Of a stretch of DNA of 64,000 nt, positions 45,979 through 57,718 are shown in pieces. Made by a program: the position numbers and the translations under genes. The notes beneath the pieces were generated by a model. The model was not told the DNA's origin. It worked only from the letters and a program-made list of their open reading frames with translations, and searched no databases. Where the stretch lies: contig NC_035436.2 in the NCBI RefSeq assembly GCF_002127325.2, positions 83,325,716 to 83,389,715 of the forward strand, in the 5' to 3' direction. This stretch comes from Helianthus annuus (lineage: Eukaryota; Streptophyta; Magnoliopsida; Asterales; Asteraceae). Numbering within the stretch: position 1 is the first letter of the stretch; every line of letters begins with the position of its first letter.

Positions 45979-48900
45979 TGTCACACCCTGGCTTTGCGGA
46001 AGCGTGGTTATTTTGGTGTGACTTCTTAATACCATAGCTTAATCATAACAAGCTATATGAATTAAAAATATGCAAGATCATCCATTGATAATAAAATGGT
46101 AAAACATTGTCTTAATGGGTTAACACCCAACAATCATAACTTGTCTAAACATTACAAATGCAAACCTAACATAAACATGATTCAAGGACTGTGACTTGTC
46201 CAGGAAAGAGTCACAAGCCTCGAACCCTGGATGACCTCGGGCCTAATGCAGCGGAAAACAAGCCATACCGCGCCAGATCGTTAATTTCCTGAAATACATG
46301 TAAGTTGAAAAATCAACAATAATGTTGAGCGAGTTCATGCGAAAGTGAGTAAATAAACCTTTATCTTATCAAAAACCTGGTATGTAGCAAATAAGGAAAA
46401 AGAGATCACCAATGGTTTGCAAGGCCATTGATATGTGTGAAGTGCAAGTAGGGATGACTCAAACCTAGCGGATTTATGCGTCGGGCACTAAGTCACCCCG
46501 AGGTCCGTTATGCTGGACCTGGGGCTGGGCTCGCTACACCCAGATAGATCTACCGCTCCTGTCCCTCGGTCCTACTACGAGGATTAATGGCATCAAGTTG
46601 TGCCTACCCACTCACATGATCTAAGTAGTAAACCTCCTTACGCTAACCATACCATGTATCAAGTATTCATAATCATAGTAACATGTATTTCACCCCCGCA
46701 GTTTATAAAACTGAAAACAGTTAAGAGAAAAGGGGGACATGAACTCACAGTGAGTGCGTCACAATACCAAGTAATCCAAATATCCAACTGCTGCGCAACG
46801 ACCTACATGTGCTAATTCTATTAGACGGATGGCCGTGCCTTAGCTTTATAGTTTACATTTTCGGGAAACGGTTAGACAACCGTTCCGTGTATATACTTGG
46901 TAGAAAATCTCCTTCCCAAGGATGGGGGAATTAATACATGCGTGTTTATAATATTAAGTCTCACTTAATATATTTTATTTCTCATCCCAAAATATAATTA
47001 TTTTTCTCAAAAATAATATATTTTCTTTTTACATAATACTTTCCAAAATAATATGTTGACAATATCCGTATTTATGAATATTTCCGGATAATGCGTAAGT
47101 TACGTTTTGGCGATTAAATGGTAATAGTAATTACCGTTGTAACTTATATGTTTGTCGTATAAGCGTTTGTATTATTTTGGGTTCGACAAAGTTAGTAAAT
47201 ATCATTTTTACTCTAAAAATAATATTTATACATTTTCACAAAATAATCATAAACAGTGTTGTGAAAAATATATTTATCGAATAAATATTTATCACGTTTA
47301 GTTTTTGTGAAAATCCCACCTCCGAACATTTAATAAATAAAGTCATGGCGGAATATACTTTGAAAACATGTCAAAAGTAGTCTAACACTTGTAAATAATT
47401 CTAAGTGTTAGATTTTAGAAAATTTCGCCAGAGTTTCCCCTGTAACTGGAGGTGGCCACGCTTTTAAGCGTATCATTTTCTTTTACAAAATCATTCCAAC
47501 ACTTCATTTAAATCAACCAATCAATTTCCAACACATTAAACAAGTTTCAACACTTCAAACTTGTAGACTGGTATGTAAAATCGCATTATTACATGAACTT
47601 GTAGTTTTTCTAAAACTATTGTGTAGATCTCGTTATATTTAGTGGATCTATGTATATAATAGTTTAGTTTTGTAAAAACCCCGTTTTTAGAACAAATCAT
47701 CCTTTACAACTTCCCGACAATTTTCATAAAAATTGTTATTTTGTCGGATCTTTCGTTTCACAAGTGTTTATACTATTGTAGTTTGTAAAATATCATATTT
47801 GTTAACATGTTATCCAACTTATATAAAACATGATTTTCTCTACACTTGGTTCTACGAATGTACCACTTGTACATACGTAGATCGGCTCGTTTTAAATACT
47901 ATTTTTCATGTCAAAACACTTTTACACAAGTTCATGTTTCCCGTGTGGTGGAGTTTCACCTTTTAACCCTTGTACCAAAAGAAACAAGTGTATGTCAAGA
48001 TTCATGATCTTAACAAAGTCGGGTTAAACGATGATAAGAGCCACCACAACGTAGATCGGGCCTCAATAATCAACATATTCGAGTACTATGACTTTTACAC
48101 GCGTTATATGCTTTTAACCAACAATATTCGAGTTTTAGTAGTCTTTATAGATTCAAAAGATGGGTTACCGACTTTTAACCGTTAAAAATCCTTTTAACCA
48201 CTTTAGATACGATCAAGAACAAGTTTTAAATGTTATACCTCTAGCTCGGGGCTAGGGAAGAATCTAGTCGGAAATGGCGTGGATAAAAGCAAATGAACGT
48301 GGTCCTTCAACTTCCGCTTGCTTCAAGCTTCCTCGTACGTGATCCCCGACACTTGTGTGAGCTTGGAATGGCAAGACAAGAACCGAAAATATGATGGATA
48401 GGGGTGGGTGGTCACGGCCGAGAGGAGAGGAGGGCAAGAGAGAGAGTGAAGTTGGTGGATGGTGATGTCTCTCATGTGTGGGTGAGTGTATTTATAGAAA
48501 AACTCAACTCCTTCGTCCATCGGTTTACAAGCTCTCTAGATATCCACGAAACTAATTAAATAATCAAAAGGTGTACCCTTAGTTACAAAGGGACCAAACC
48601 GGCCCAAAGGGGGTGGGGTCACCCGGTTGGATCTTGATCGTACAGTTAGAGTTTAGTTTGGTTAAGTCGGTTACTTTTAGAGATTAACCTCGTTAGTTGT
48701 TTGATGCGTTATAGTGTGGGTGTTAGGGTAATCAGGGACCCTAACTGGCTCAGAAAAATACCAATAATATTTCTGGCAATATTTTTATGTTCCGGGTATA
48801 GTCCGGTTGTTCGGTCGGATAGTAATCCGTTAAAGTGCTTAGGTAATCCTTTAAGCGTTGTAAATAATATTTTTAGCGACACAATTATTCTGCAAAGTGT

Positions 48901-49371
48901 CAGGAATAATTCCCCATGTTTTGGCACTTTATTAATTAGCTAGAAGCTAGTGTGTTGATAAAAGTGCTGTGTTTCGTGCTTAGAGTACGTTTTTGGCACA
49001 TCCAATCTCTATATCTTATTCCTAGAGACGTAGTTATACAACCCTTGTATTCCTACACACACTACGGGTGTAGTAAAATATTTCTGGCTCATTCAGGCCT
49101 TTAGAGGCAGTGTTTGCCTGATGCTGGCTATATCAGCATGTTCAATAGGTTATCCGTTCAAATGCTACTGTGCTTTTGTGCATCATGTTTGTCACTAAAG
49201 TTCAGTAAGTAAATAATGTAGTGACGGAAAAATCAAAGTATGATGCAGATATGTACAAGTATCAACAATCAAGTAGCAGTTTATCAGAAATCACAGTTAA
49301 GCACAGTAATTAAGCAACAATTAATAGTTAATTAAGTCGTACGGATACCTGGTTTAGTGAGGGTTGTCACA
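45979..49371 (-). mobile_element. 3' LTR of chromovirus-1 (minus strand)
   Basis: Read on the minus strand it starts TGTGACAACCC (49371) and ends GGGTGTGACA (45979), 3,393 bp, the same family as the solo LTR at 16769-20317. CATTG (45974-45978) just outside should be the target duplication; its partner lies beyond the window. Small open frames on both strands have no domain support. Confidence 0.88.
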
Positions 49372-49384
49372 TTCTCCCCCCGTT
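49372..49384 (-). promoter_or_regulatory. Polypurine tract of chromovirus-1
   Basis: On the minus strand ACGGGGGGAGAA precedes the 3' LTR start. AATTTCGGGACGAAATT lies just upstream (about 49404-49388), as it does in chromovirus-2. Confidence 0.8.
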
Positions 49385-49406
49385 AAATAAATTTCGTCCC
49401 GAAATT

Positions 49407-52400
49407 TTAAATTCTGCTTGTAGAAGCAGGGTTCTCAGGAAATAAGTGGGGGTATTTCTCTTTCATTCGGTCTTCACGCTCCCAGGTGAACTCAGGACCA
49501 TGTCTAGCATTCCAACGAACTTTGACGAGCTTGACACTGCTCCGGCGGGTCTTGTTTACTTTCCAATCCGTGACCTCGACAGGTTCTTCAACGAAGTGGA
49601 GCGTGTCATCAATATGAATTTCGTCGGTAGGAATGGCAACGTTAACTTGAGTTGGACTCCTCTTCAGATTGGATACATGAAATGTATCGTGAACATTATT
49701 CAGTTCGGCAGGTAGATCCAACTTGTATGCTACGGTCCCAATTCTTTCCAAAACCTTGAAAGGACCAATGTAGCGCGGATTCAACTTCCCACGCTTCCCA
49801 AAGCGTGTCACACCCTTCCATGGTGATACCTTCAACAAGACCATATCCCCAACCTCAAACTCCTAAGGTTTCCTTTTCAGATCTGCGTAGGTCTTCTGAC
49901 GGTCACGAGCCGCACTAATGCGATCTCGGATTTGCGCAATCTTATCTGTAGTTTCCTGAACTACATCGGGACCTACCAATTGTCTATCACCGGCGTCAGA
50001 CCAACAGAGCGGCGACCTGCACTTGCGTCCGTATAAAGCTTCGAATGGCGCGGCACCAATACTGGTGTGGTAGCTGTTGTTGTATGAAAATTCAACCAGG
50101 GGTAAATGCTTATCCCAGCTACCGCCTAAATCCATCACACATGCTCTCAGCATGTCCTCCAACGTCTGAATCGTCCGCTCACTTTGCCCGTCGGTCTGCG
50201 GGTGAAAAGCTGTGCTCATATTCAGCTTTGAGCCAAAAGCTTCCTGGAAGGATTGCCATATCCTCGATACGAACCTCCCGTCTCTATCAGAAATAATCGA
50301 GAGAGGTACTCCATGGCGTGTAACAATCTCTCTCATATAGATTTCGGCCAATTTGCTTGTATGATCCTTCTCGCGGATAGGTAAGAAGTGTGCTGACTTC
50401 GTTAAGCGATCCACTATCACCCAGATAGTGTGATGGCCTCTTGGCGTCCTTGGCAACTTCGTAAAAAAATCCATGGAGATTTCTTCCCACTTCCACTGGG
50501 GAATTTTTGGTTGCTGCAGAAGTCCCGAAGGCTTCTGGTATTCCGCCTTAACTTTGGCGCAAGTTAAGCATTTGCTCACGTATATAGCAACATCGCCTTT
50601 CATCCTAGGCCACCAGTAATAATCTTTAAGATCCTGGTACATCTTATCCGCTCCAGGGTGGATAGAGTACCGCGACTTGTGAGCTTCATCAAAGATAATC
50701 TCTCTTAATCCACCAAACAAAGGAACCCAAATCCTTTTCTCAAAACACAACGTTCCTTCCCTGTTTGGCACCAATATCTTCTCCATCCCACGGAGATATT
50801 CTTCCTCAAGGTTTCCCTCCTTGAGAGCTTCCTTCTGTGCTACACGAATGCGCGAGGAAAGGTCGGTTTGAATTATCATCTCCATAGCCCTAACCCTTAT
50901 GGGCTTGATTCTCTCTTTACGACTTAGGGCATCAGCGACCACATTCGCCTTCCCTGGATGATACTTGATCTCGCAGTCGTAATCGTTCAACAACTCGACC
51001 CATCGTCTTTGCCTCATGTTCAACTCCTTCTGGTTGAATATATGCTGGAGGCTCTTGTGATCTGTGAAGATCGTACACTTTGTACCGTAAAGGTAGTGTC
51101 TCCAGATCTTTAAGGCAAAAACCACTGCGCCTAGCTCCAAATCATGAGTGGTATAGTTCTTTTCATGCACCTTCAGTTGGCGTGATGCGTAGGCGATAAC
51201 CTTTTGACGTTGCATCAACACACAACCCAATCCTTGACGCGATGCATCGCAGTATACCACGAAATCGTCAGTACCTTCCGGTAGAGCTAAGATCGGCGCG
51301 TTACAAAGCTTATCCTTCAATATCTGAAACGCCTCATCCTGTTTGATTCCCCAATCAAACTTCTTATCTTTCTGCGTGAGGAGTGTCAACGGTTGAGCGA
51401 TCTTTGAAAAGTTCTCGATGAACCTTCGATAATAGCCAGCCAAACCCAAGAATTGCCGAATCTCAGTTGGCGTCTTTGGCGTTTCCCAATCTTTGATCGC
51501 CTCGATCTTGGTGGGATCCACGTGGATTCCATCTCCATTTACCACGTGCCCAAGGAATTGCACTTCTCGTAGCCAAAACTCGCACTTAGAGAATTTGGCG
51601 TACAATTGTTCCTTCTTTAGCAGCTCCAAAATGGCTCTAAGATGCTGCTCGTGCTCAGCCTTTGTCTTCGAATAAATCAGAATGTCATCGATGAATACAA
51701 TCACGAACTTATCCAGGTATGGCTTACAAACTCGGTTCATCAAATCCATGAACACTGCAGGTGCGTTTGTCAAACCAAACGGCATAACGAGAAACTCGTA
51801 GTGTCCATATCGAGTTCTGAAGGCTGTCTTCGGGATACTCTCCTCTTGTATCCGTAGCTGATGGTATCCAGATCGAAGATCGATCTTTGAATAAAAGCTT
51901 GAACCTTGAAGCTGGTCGAACAGATCATCGATTCTTGGCAGGGGATACCTATTCTTGATCGTCAGCTTGTTCAACTCTCTGTAGTCGATGCACATACGGA
52001 AACTACCGTCCTTCTTCTTCACAAACAAAACTGGAGCTCCCCAAGGCGAGAAGCTTGGTCGGATAAAACCCTTGTCTAACAACTCTTGAAGTTGTGTCGA
52101 CAGTTCTTGCATCTCAGACGGAGCGAGTCTATAAGGTGCCTTAGCCACAGGCGCAGCGCCTGGAACTAAGTCGATGCGAAACTCCACTTGCCTTTGAGGT
52201 GGCAAGCCAGGCAAGTCTTCTGGAAAGACTTCTGGGTACTCCCTCACGACAGGGATGTCTTCGATCTTCGGCTCAGCAGCCTTTTTATCCACAATGTGTG
52301 CCAGAAAAGCAACACATCCTTTCCTCAAACACTTCCTTGCTTTCAGGCAGCTAATCATCCTTAACGGCGTCTCACGCTTCTCCCCATGAACAACAATGGT

Positions 52401-53866
52401 CTCACCATCATCGGTCGGGATACGAATAACCTTCTCGTGACAAACTATCTCTGCCTTGTTACTCGATAACCAATCCATCCCTACTACCACGTCGAAGCTT
52501 CCCAACTGGACTGGTAGTAGATCGAGAGCAAATTCACGCTCTCCCAGCTCGATTACGCAACCTCGAATCACCTCGTTAGCTTCTACTAACTTCCCATTCG
52601 CTAATTCGATCGAGTATGGAATATCTAACTTACTAGCGGCTAAACCAAGCATGTTCTTAAATTCTAACGATACGAAGCTATAATCGGCACCAGTATCAAA
52701 CAAAACGGATGCATAGCGTTGGTTTACAGGGAACGTACCAGTGACAACATTGGGATCCTGGCGCGCTTCCCTGGCTTCCATGTTAAACACTCTTCCGCGT
52801 GCCTGAGTTAATTCTGGGCAATTCTTCTTGTAATGCCCTTGATCTCCACAGTTGAAACATCCGGGCCTCTGCCCGTTCCCACCATTGTTTCCAGCTTGAT
52901 GGTTTCCCTGGTTCCGATTCATGGCGCCTGCTTGGTTAGCATTGTTGGCACGGTTCCCATCACCTCCCTGATTTCCTTGTGGGCGGTTCCCAGCACCACC
53001 ACGGTTGTTCCTATTCCCATTTCCTCCTTGGCCTCCCCAACCAGCACTAGCCCAACAAAAATCCTTCGTATGACCAGTCTTCCCACATGATTCACAAACT
53101 CTCAGGCTGCAACGACCAGAGTGATGTTTTTGGCATGAGTTGCACTTGGGGTGTGCACCCATGTATCCCTTCCCTTTCTTTCTACCACCAGCTGAATCTT
53201 GAGCTGGCGCATTCGATTCTCCCTTCTTAACCACCATCCCGGTGCTTTGCTTGAAACTCGAAAACTTTCGCTTATTACCACCAGATGACTCCACATGAGT
53301 CTCCTTCTTCTTGGGCTCAATCTCATCAAACTTGTTCAACCGAATCGCCTCTTTGGTGAGAGCCACACTCAGATCAATGGCTTCTGTGATGGTTGCAGGT
53401 TTGGAAGAAGTCACCATGCTGATTATCTGAGGAGCCAATCCCCAGATGAAGCATTCAATCCTTTTGAACTCGGGCGTAACCATATAGGGTACCACATGCG
53501 ACAAATCGTGGAACCTCTGAACATATTCAGCTACCTTGGAACCCTCCATCTTTAGGTGCCAGAATTCGGTCTCTAACCTCTGAATTTCCGCACGAGAACA
53601 GTACTTCTTGCGCATAAGTTCTTTCAACTCAGTCCAGGTCAGTGCGTAAGCTGCGGCTTCGCCAAGGGTCTGGACCTGTAGATTCCACCAGGATAGGGCT
53701 CCATCCACAAATAGCCCTGAGATGTAAGTGAGTTGTTGATCCAGCGCGCATTTGCTCATGCGAAGTACGGACTCGGTCTTCTCTGCCCAGCGGACGAAAG
53801 CAACAGCACCACCTGTGCCGTCGAAATTTATGGGCTTACAGTCCAAAAATTGTTTGTAGGTGCACC
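49407..53866 (-). pseudogene. Chromovirus-1 gag-pol, main exon (Tekay-like)
   Basis: A single minus-strand frame holds Gag and Pol and is broken only by one TAG (49865-49863). Order: capsid-like Gag; zinc knuckles ([35 protein letters not shown], about 53130-52830); protease DTGADYSF (near 52700-52680); RT with FIDDILIYS (near 51690); RNase H YCDASRQG (near 51255); integrase [11 protein letters not shown]...CLTC (about 50650-50560) with DFF, SDRDGRF and [10 protein letters not shown]; then, after the TAG, a chromodomain-type end [18 protein letters not shown]. The site before the stop (YADLKRKP) aligns with chromovirus-2 [11 protein letters not shown]. The true start is in exon 1 (63515). With a stop and a split exon 1 it is non-functional. 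Confidence 0.88.
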
Positions 53867-53955
53867 CTGCACATACATTATATCATAGGAACGGCATTAG
53901 CATCTGCTAAAGGAATCCATTTAGGCCATGGTATGTCTTAATGACTTAGGGTTAC
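53867..53955 (-). other. Putative 89-bp intron in chromovirus-1 gag
   Basis: On the minus strand CATG|GTAACCC at 53955 and ATGTATGTGCAG|GG at 53867 bound an 89-bp segment. It contains in-frame stops and is needed to join the N-terminal Gag exon to the main frame. Removing it keeps the frame open. The intron is inferred from sequence only. Confidence 0.6.
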
Positions 53956-54092
53956 CATGAGGAGGATTTTGGTTGCCGTTAATGTTCGAGCTACTTCCGC
54001 TTGGTCCTCCTTGCGAGGCAGCATATTGAGCAATGGCGGCAGCAATAACTTGCTGTAGTTCTTCAGGAGTAGTGGGCATCGGCTGCGGTTGA
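53956..54092 (-). pseudogene. Chromovirus-1 gag exon 1, distal part
   Basis: The minus-strand frame encodes a short Pro/Gln-rich then helical stretch (PTTPEELQQVIAAAIAQY) and a Gly/Ser/Asn-rich tail up to the donor at 53955. It is separated from its start codon by the 9.4-kb chromovirus-2 insertion at 54093, inside codon 7. The similar MTQAELNNLINTRVAEALAA of chromovirus-2 supports it as a Gag N-terminus. Confidence 0.65.
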
Positions 54093-56103
54093 TGTGACAA
54101 CTCGTATTTTGAACCTAACCTAGTATAACTCGCTTGAACCTTATGTGAATATTTGAACTAATTGTGTGAACTTGGATGTTATGTGATTATGATTTTTGTG
54201 ACATTGTGCATCGGATAAACGGACCAAACTCCAACCCACTTGCCTACACAACCCATTCGGTCCATGCGGTTGGACTCGAGACCTTGGGGACGGCCCAAGT
54301 AGGGGTCGGCCCACCTTTCTTAAACATGTAAACACTATGGGGGGGTTGTGTTCTCTCATTGTTACAACAACACAAACACACACAAACCCTAAAGAACTCT
54401 CTCCCTCTCGTTTTCCCTTGGAACCCGACGGCAACACATCAACATCGAAGTTCTTAGGATCTCGGCTCACATCGCGATCTAGTTAATCACTTCACACTCT
54501 CGGTTAGTATATCACTATTGCTTGGTTCATGATGTTTAGTGTTCTTGGTTAGCATATCACACCTCCGGATGTTACATGATGATTATACTAGATGGTTATG
54601 TTCTTGTGAATAGAATTGAATATTGATCATATAACCTAATGGATTTGTTATATAACATGCTCACAGATTTGTTATACACATGACTAGGTTGCATGCTAGT
54701 GTAGAATCGGCTAGTTTGATGAACCGATAGTATGATTAGTTGATGATGAATTAACTGTTCTTGATAATGATATGATACGAATGAAAACTGTTTGAAATCG
54801 TGTTTGATCTGATTGTGAAACTGCCGAATATGTTAGCTGATATCACGGGAATCATGTGCATGAAATCAGGAAAGTGAGTACAAATTTGATAGACTTAACA
54901 CGGTTGCGAGTCGAAACCGTGATTGCGAGTCCCGTTGCGACTCGAGACCACACAAACCGCACGAGCCGAGACCACGGTTGCGAGTCAGGATGCGACTCGA
55001 AACCGGACCATGACAAGCCGAAACCACAGTTGCGAGTCCCGTTGCGACTCGTAACCTCCTTTGGTTGCGACTCGAAATCCCAACACCAGTATGACTCGAA
55101 ACTTCCTTCGTTGCGACCCGAGACCTCCGGTCTCGACTCGAGGCCCTTATTACACGTACACTTTGCTATTGGGCCTGCACACTATCACGAGCCCAACTGA
55201 TTGGGCTGAACACTTGGACTATGCTTGTTATGTAACTGTTTACGTTGATACCTATACGATGACGAATACTTGTACAACCTGCTACAATACGTGTAGAACC
55301 TAAGTGCAATACTTGAATACGAATCTGATTGGTATGATAACTCTGGTAGGACGTGGTTGATCGCTTTTTAACTTAATTGAACTGTGTGAATCATACCGAG
55401 CAACCCCAGGTGAGTTCATTGCATTTTCTCAAGCATGCGTCCCGGTGGTTTGGGACAACTGGTAAACATTGGACGGGAAACATTGGGTAAACAACTTAAT
55501 CGGTTTTGGTTATTGCCTGGAGGGCAATGGGGGTAATTAGTTGATAGCCCTATTAGGTACTAATTATCTGGGTTTCACTATGGTTGTTTAGAGGCACACT
55601 CCTCGGTTACGTAAGGGCGGTTTCCCTAGGGTAACTAACTGAACAACATAGTGGGTTGCTAAGAGGCACACTCCTCGGTTACGTAAGGGCGTCGTCCCTA
55701 GGGTAACTAACATGAGCAACAACGTAACACAACAGTGAATCGTATTAACATATATCTGGTAACACAACTCATGTACAAACCTTGAACTCACCAGCGTAGT
55801 CTGACACACTTGTCTGCATGCTTGTAGGTCATTAACACTTGGAACATGGACTTGCTATCTGGGAGTGCTGGAGTGGTCATGGATCGAGGCTCTTGGATTT
55901 ATTTACATTGGATACTTTGGTTTTAAGTATTATGAAACAATTGCTAAACGATTTATTAAATGCTTCCGCTACACAATACTTTGGGATTTAATATCATATT
56001 TTATTTAAGTATTTACTATTGGTTCAATGTGATTGGTGGCTCGAACTCTGATGCGTAACACGCCTCGCGGGATTTCCGCAAGTGGAATTTTGGGGGTGTT
56101 ACA
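54093..56103 (+). mobile_element. 5' LTR of chromovirus-2
   Basis: It is 2,011 bp, TGTGACAACTC to GGGTGTTACA, preceded by target duplication GTTGA (54088-54092). The only difference from the 3' LTR that I found by eye is G at 54533 against T at 61926. It contains repeated TTGCGAGTC/GCGACTCG motifs (54900-55145) and a 71-bp direct repeat with CACACTCCTCGGTTACG (about 55592-55720). Open frames recur identically in both LTRs and have no domain support. Confidence 0.95.
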
Positions 56104-56105
56104 GT

Positions 56106-56118
56106 TGGTATCAGAGCC
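56106..56118 (+). promoter_or_regulatory. Primer binding site of chromovirus-2 (initiator Met tRNA)
   Basis: TGGTATCAGAGCC starts two bases after the 5' LTR. About 500 bp of leader follow before the gag ATG. Confidence 0.9.
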
Positions 56119-56616
56119 ACTGGTTATAGTGAACTAGGTTTTAAAACGTTTTGTAAAACCAGACTATAACCGAACAACTTCGATAATCGATCATGACACT
56201 CAGCACCAGATTGCAAGGTTCGTTTCTCTCTCACTTTATACATTACTAGCTTAGCAGTCACACACTCACAACGTATATGGACTGAAACGTATAATACCAT
56301 AGTGACTTGATAGTGTGACACTACCCTACGACTCATGTAGATCATAGACCTGTAATATCATCTGTTGTGTTGTTTGAACGGGGGAAACTTCGAGCGCAAG
56401 CTAAGAGGCACTGAGATAAGCATGCAAATTGCCTTATTATTATGGGTGCACACTTAATAATAACGTGGGGTGCATGCAAGTCCCAGTGAGGCTTATCGAG
56501 CGTGAGAAGGGTTCTGCCCTACTATGTGCAAACTTGGTAGTGTATAGATATCTGTATGACACCTGACTTCCATCTCGTTTCGATTTCTAAATCGGTTTAT
56601 TCCCAACTATAGAAAC

Positions 56617-56722
56617 ATGAGTGGACGAGGACACGGACGTGGCAACATCAACATGACTCAGGCTGAGTTGAATAACCTAATCAATACCCGCGTGGCTGAG
56701 GCTTTAGCAGCCTATCAAGCTG
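56617..56722 (+). CDS. Chromovirus-2 gag exon 1
   Basis: ATG opens a frame starting MSGRGHGRGNINMTQAELNN and reaching a conserved-looking helix ending EALAAYQA, 35 codons. At 56723 a GTACGG donor begins. Without splicing the frame runs into unrelated residues and stops near 56895; with splicing it continues toward the main Gag region. A homologous exon with the same kind of helix exists in chromovirus-1. Confidence 0.6.
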
Positions 56723-56807
56723 GTACGGAATGTACCAAGTACTCTTTACTCTTATACCACCGTACACGTCTTTTCATTCCTATAATGTGTTTCCTCCCGT
56801 TATTTAG
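56723..56807 (+). other. Putative 85-bp intron in chromovirus-2 gag
   Basis: GTACGG at 56723 and CCGTTATTTAG at 56797-56807 define an 85-bp, pyrimidine-rich-ended GT-AG segment. Its removal joins exon 1 to exon 2 in the Gag frame. Size and position match the 89-bp candidate in chromovirus-1. Not verified by transcript data. Confidence 0.6.
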
Positions 56808-57718
56808 GTCAACAAGCGCAACCTCAACCTTACTAGCCTGCGTGTACATTCAAAATGTTTATGGATTGCAAGCCACAGACCTTCACCGGGACTGAAGGGG
56901 CTGTGGGACTTCTAAGATGGTTCGAAAAAGCAGAGTCTGTGTTCGCTATCTGTAACTGTCCCGCTGGGGACAGGGTGAAATATGCTGCGGGTACCTTGGC
57001 TGATGGTGCCCTAACGTGGTGGAACGCCCAGGTACAGTTGTTGGGCATCGAGGCAGCGAATGCCACAACTTGGGAAGACTTTAAAGAACTGATCAGGGAG
57101 GAGTACTGCCCTCGGGATGAAGTCCAGAAGTTGGAAAACGAATACTACGACTTGAAGATGGTTGGATCTGAAGTCGAAGCGTATGTGAAGCGATCGTACG
57201 AACTGGCCGACATGTGCCCGAACTTGTCCCGGCCTATGTCTCGGAGAATTGAGTTATTCATCAAAGGGTTGCCTCCGCGTGTGAAGAGCTTGGTCACTGC
57301 AGCCCATCTCAATGATTTGACACAGATCGTTCGTCTGACTCACAAGATTGTGGATCAAGAGGTGGAAAGCGATTCGTTACCTCCGCGCATTTCAGCCACT
57401 GCTGCTGCGACACCCACTGCTACTACATCTGCTAATGATAACAAACGAAAGTGGAGCGACTACGACAAAGCATCCAGTGCTGGTCAGACTCAGAAAAGGC
57501 CAGACAACAGCAACCGCAACGTCAGCCAGTCGTCTTCTGTCAATCAAGGTCAGGGGAGTGGCCACAGCCAGGGTTCATATGCAGGGAGAAAGCCACGGTG
57601 TAACAAATGTGGCTATCATCATTGGGGGCCGTGTGGTCGGACGTGTAACAAGTGTGGTAAGCCAGGCCATGAGGCCAGGGATTGTAGAACCTCACAACCC
57701 AAACACCAGCAGCAATAG
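56808..57718 (+). CDS. Chromovirus-2 Gag (capsid and nucleocapsid), exon 2
   Basis: In the frame set by exon 1 a TAG occurs at 56834-56836. The next ATG (56855) gives 287 codons of Gag: capsid-like FMDCKPQTFTGTEG, WFEKAESVF, then ALTWWNAQVQ and EYCPRDEVQKLENEYYDL (retrotransposon Gag family), a basic Ser/Asn-rich linker, and zinc knuckles CNKCGYHHWGPC and CNKCGKPGHEARDC. The frame ends at TAG 57716-57718. A further knuckle, [14 protein letters not shown], lies just after that stop in the same frame. Both TAGs sit where CAG (Gln) would be unremarkable in the neighbouring sequence, so they may be point mutations or readthrough sites. Confidence 0.85.

Noticed and set aside
54141..55809. Four open frames repeated at 61534-63202
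   Set aside because: They lie in the two identical LTRs of chromovirus-2; identity reflects LTR duplication, not genes.
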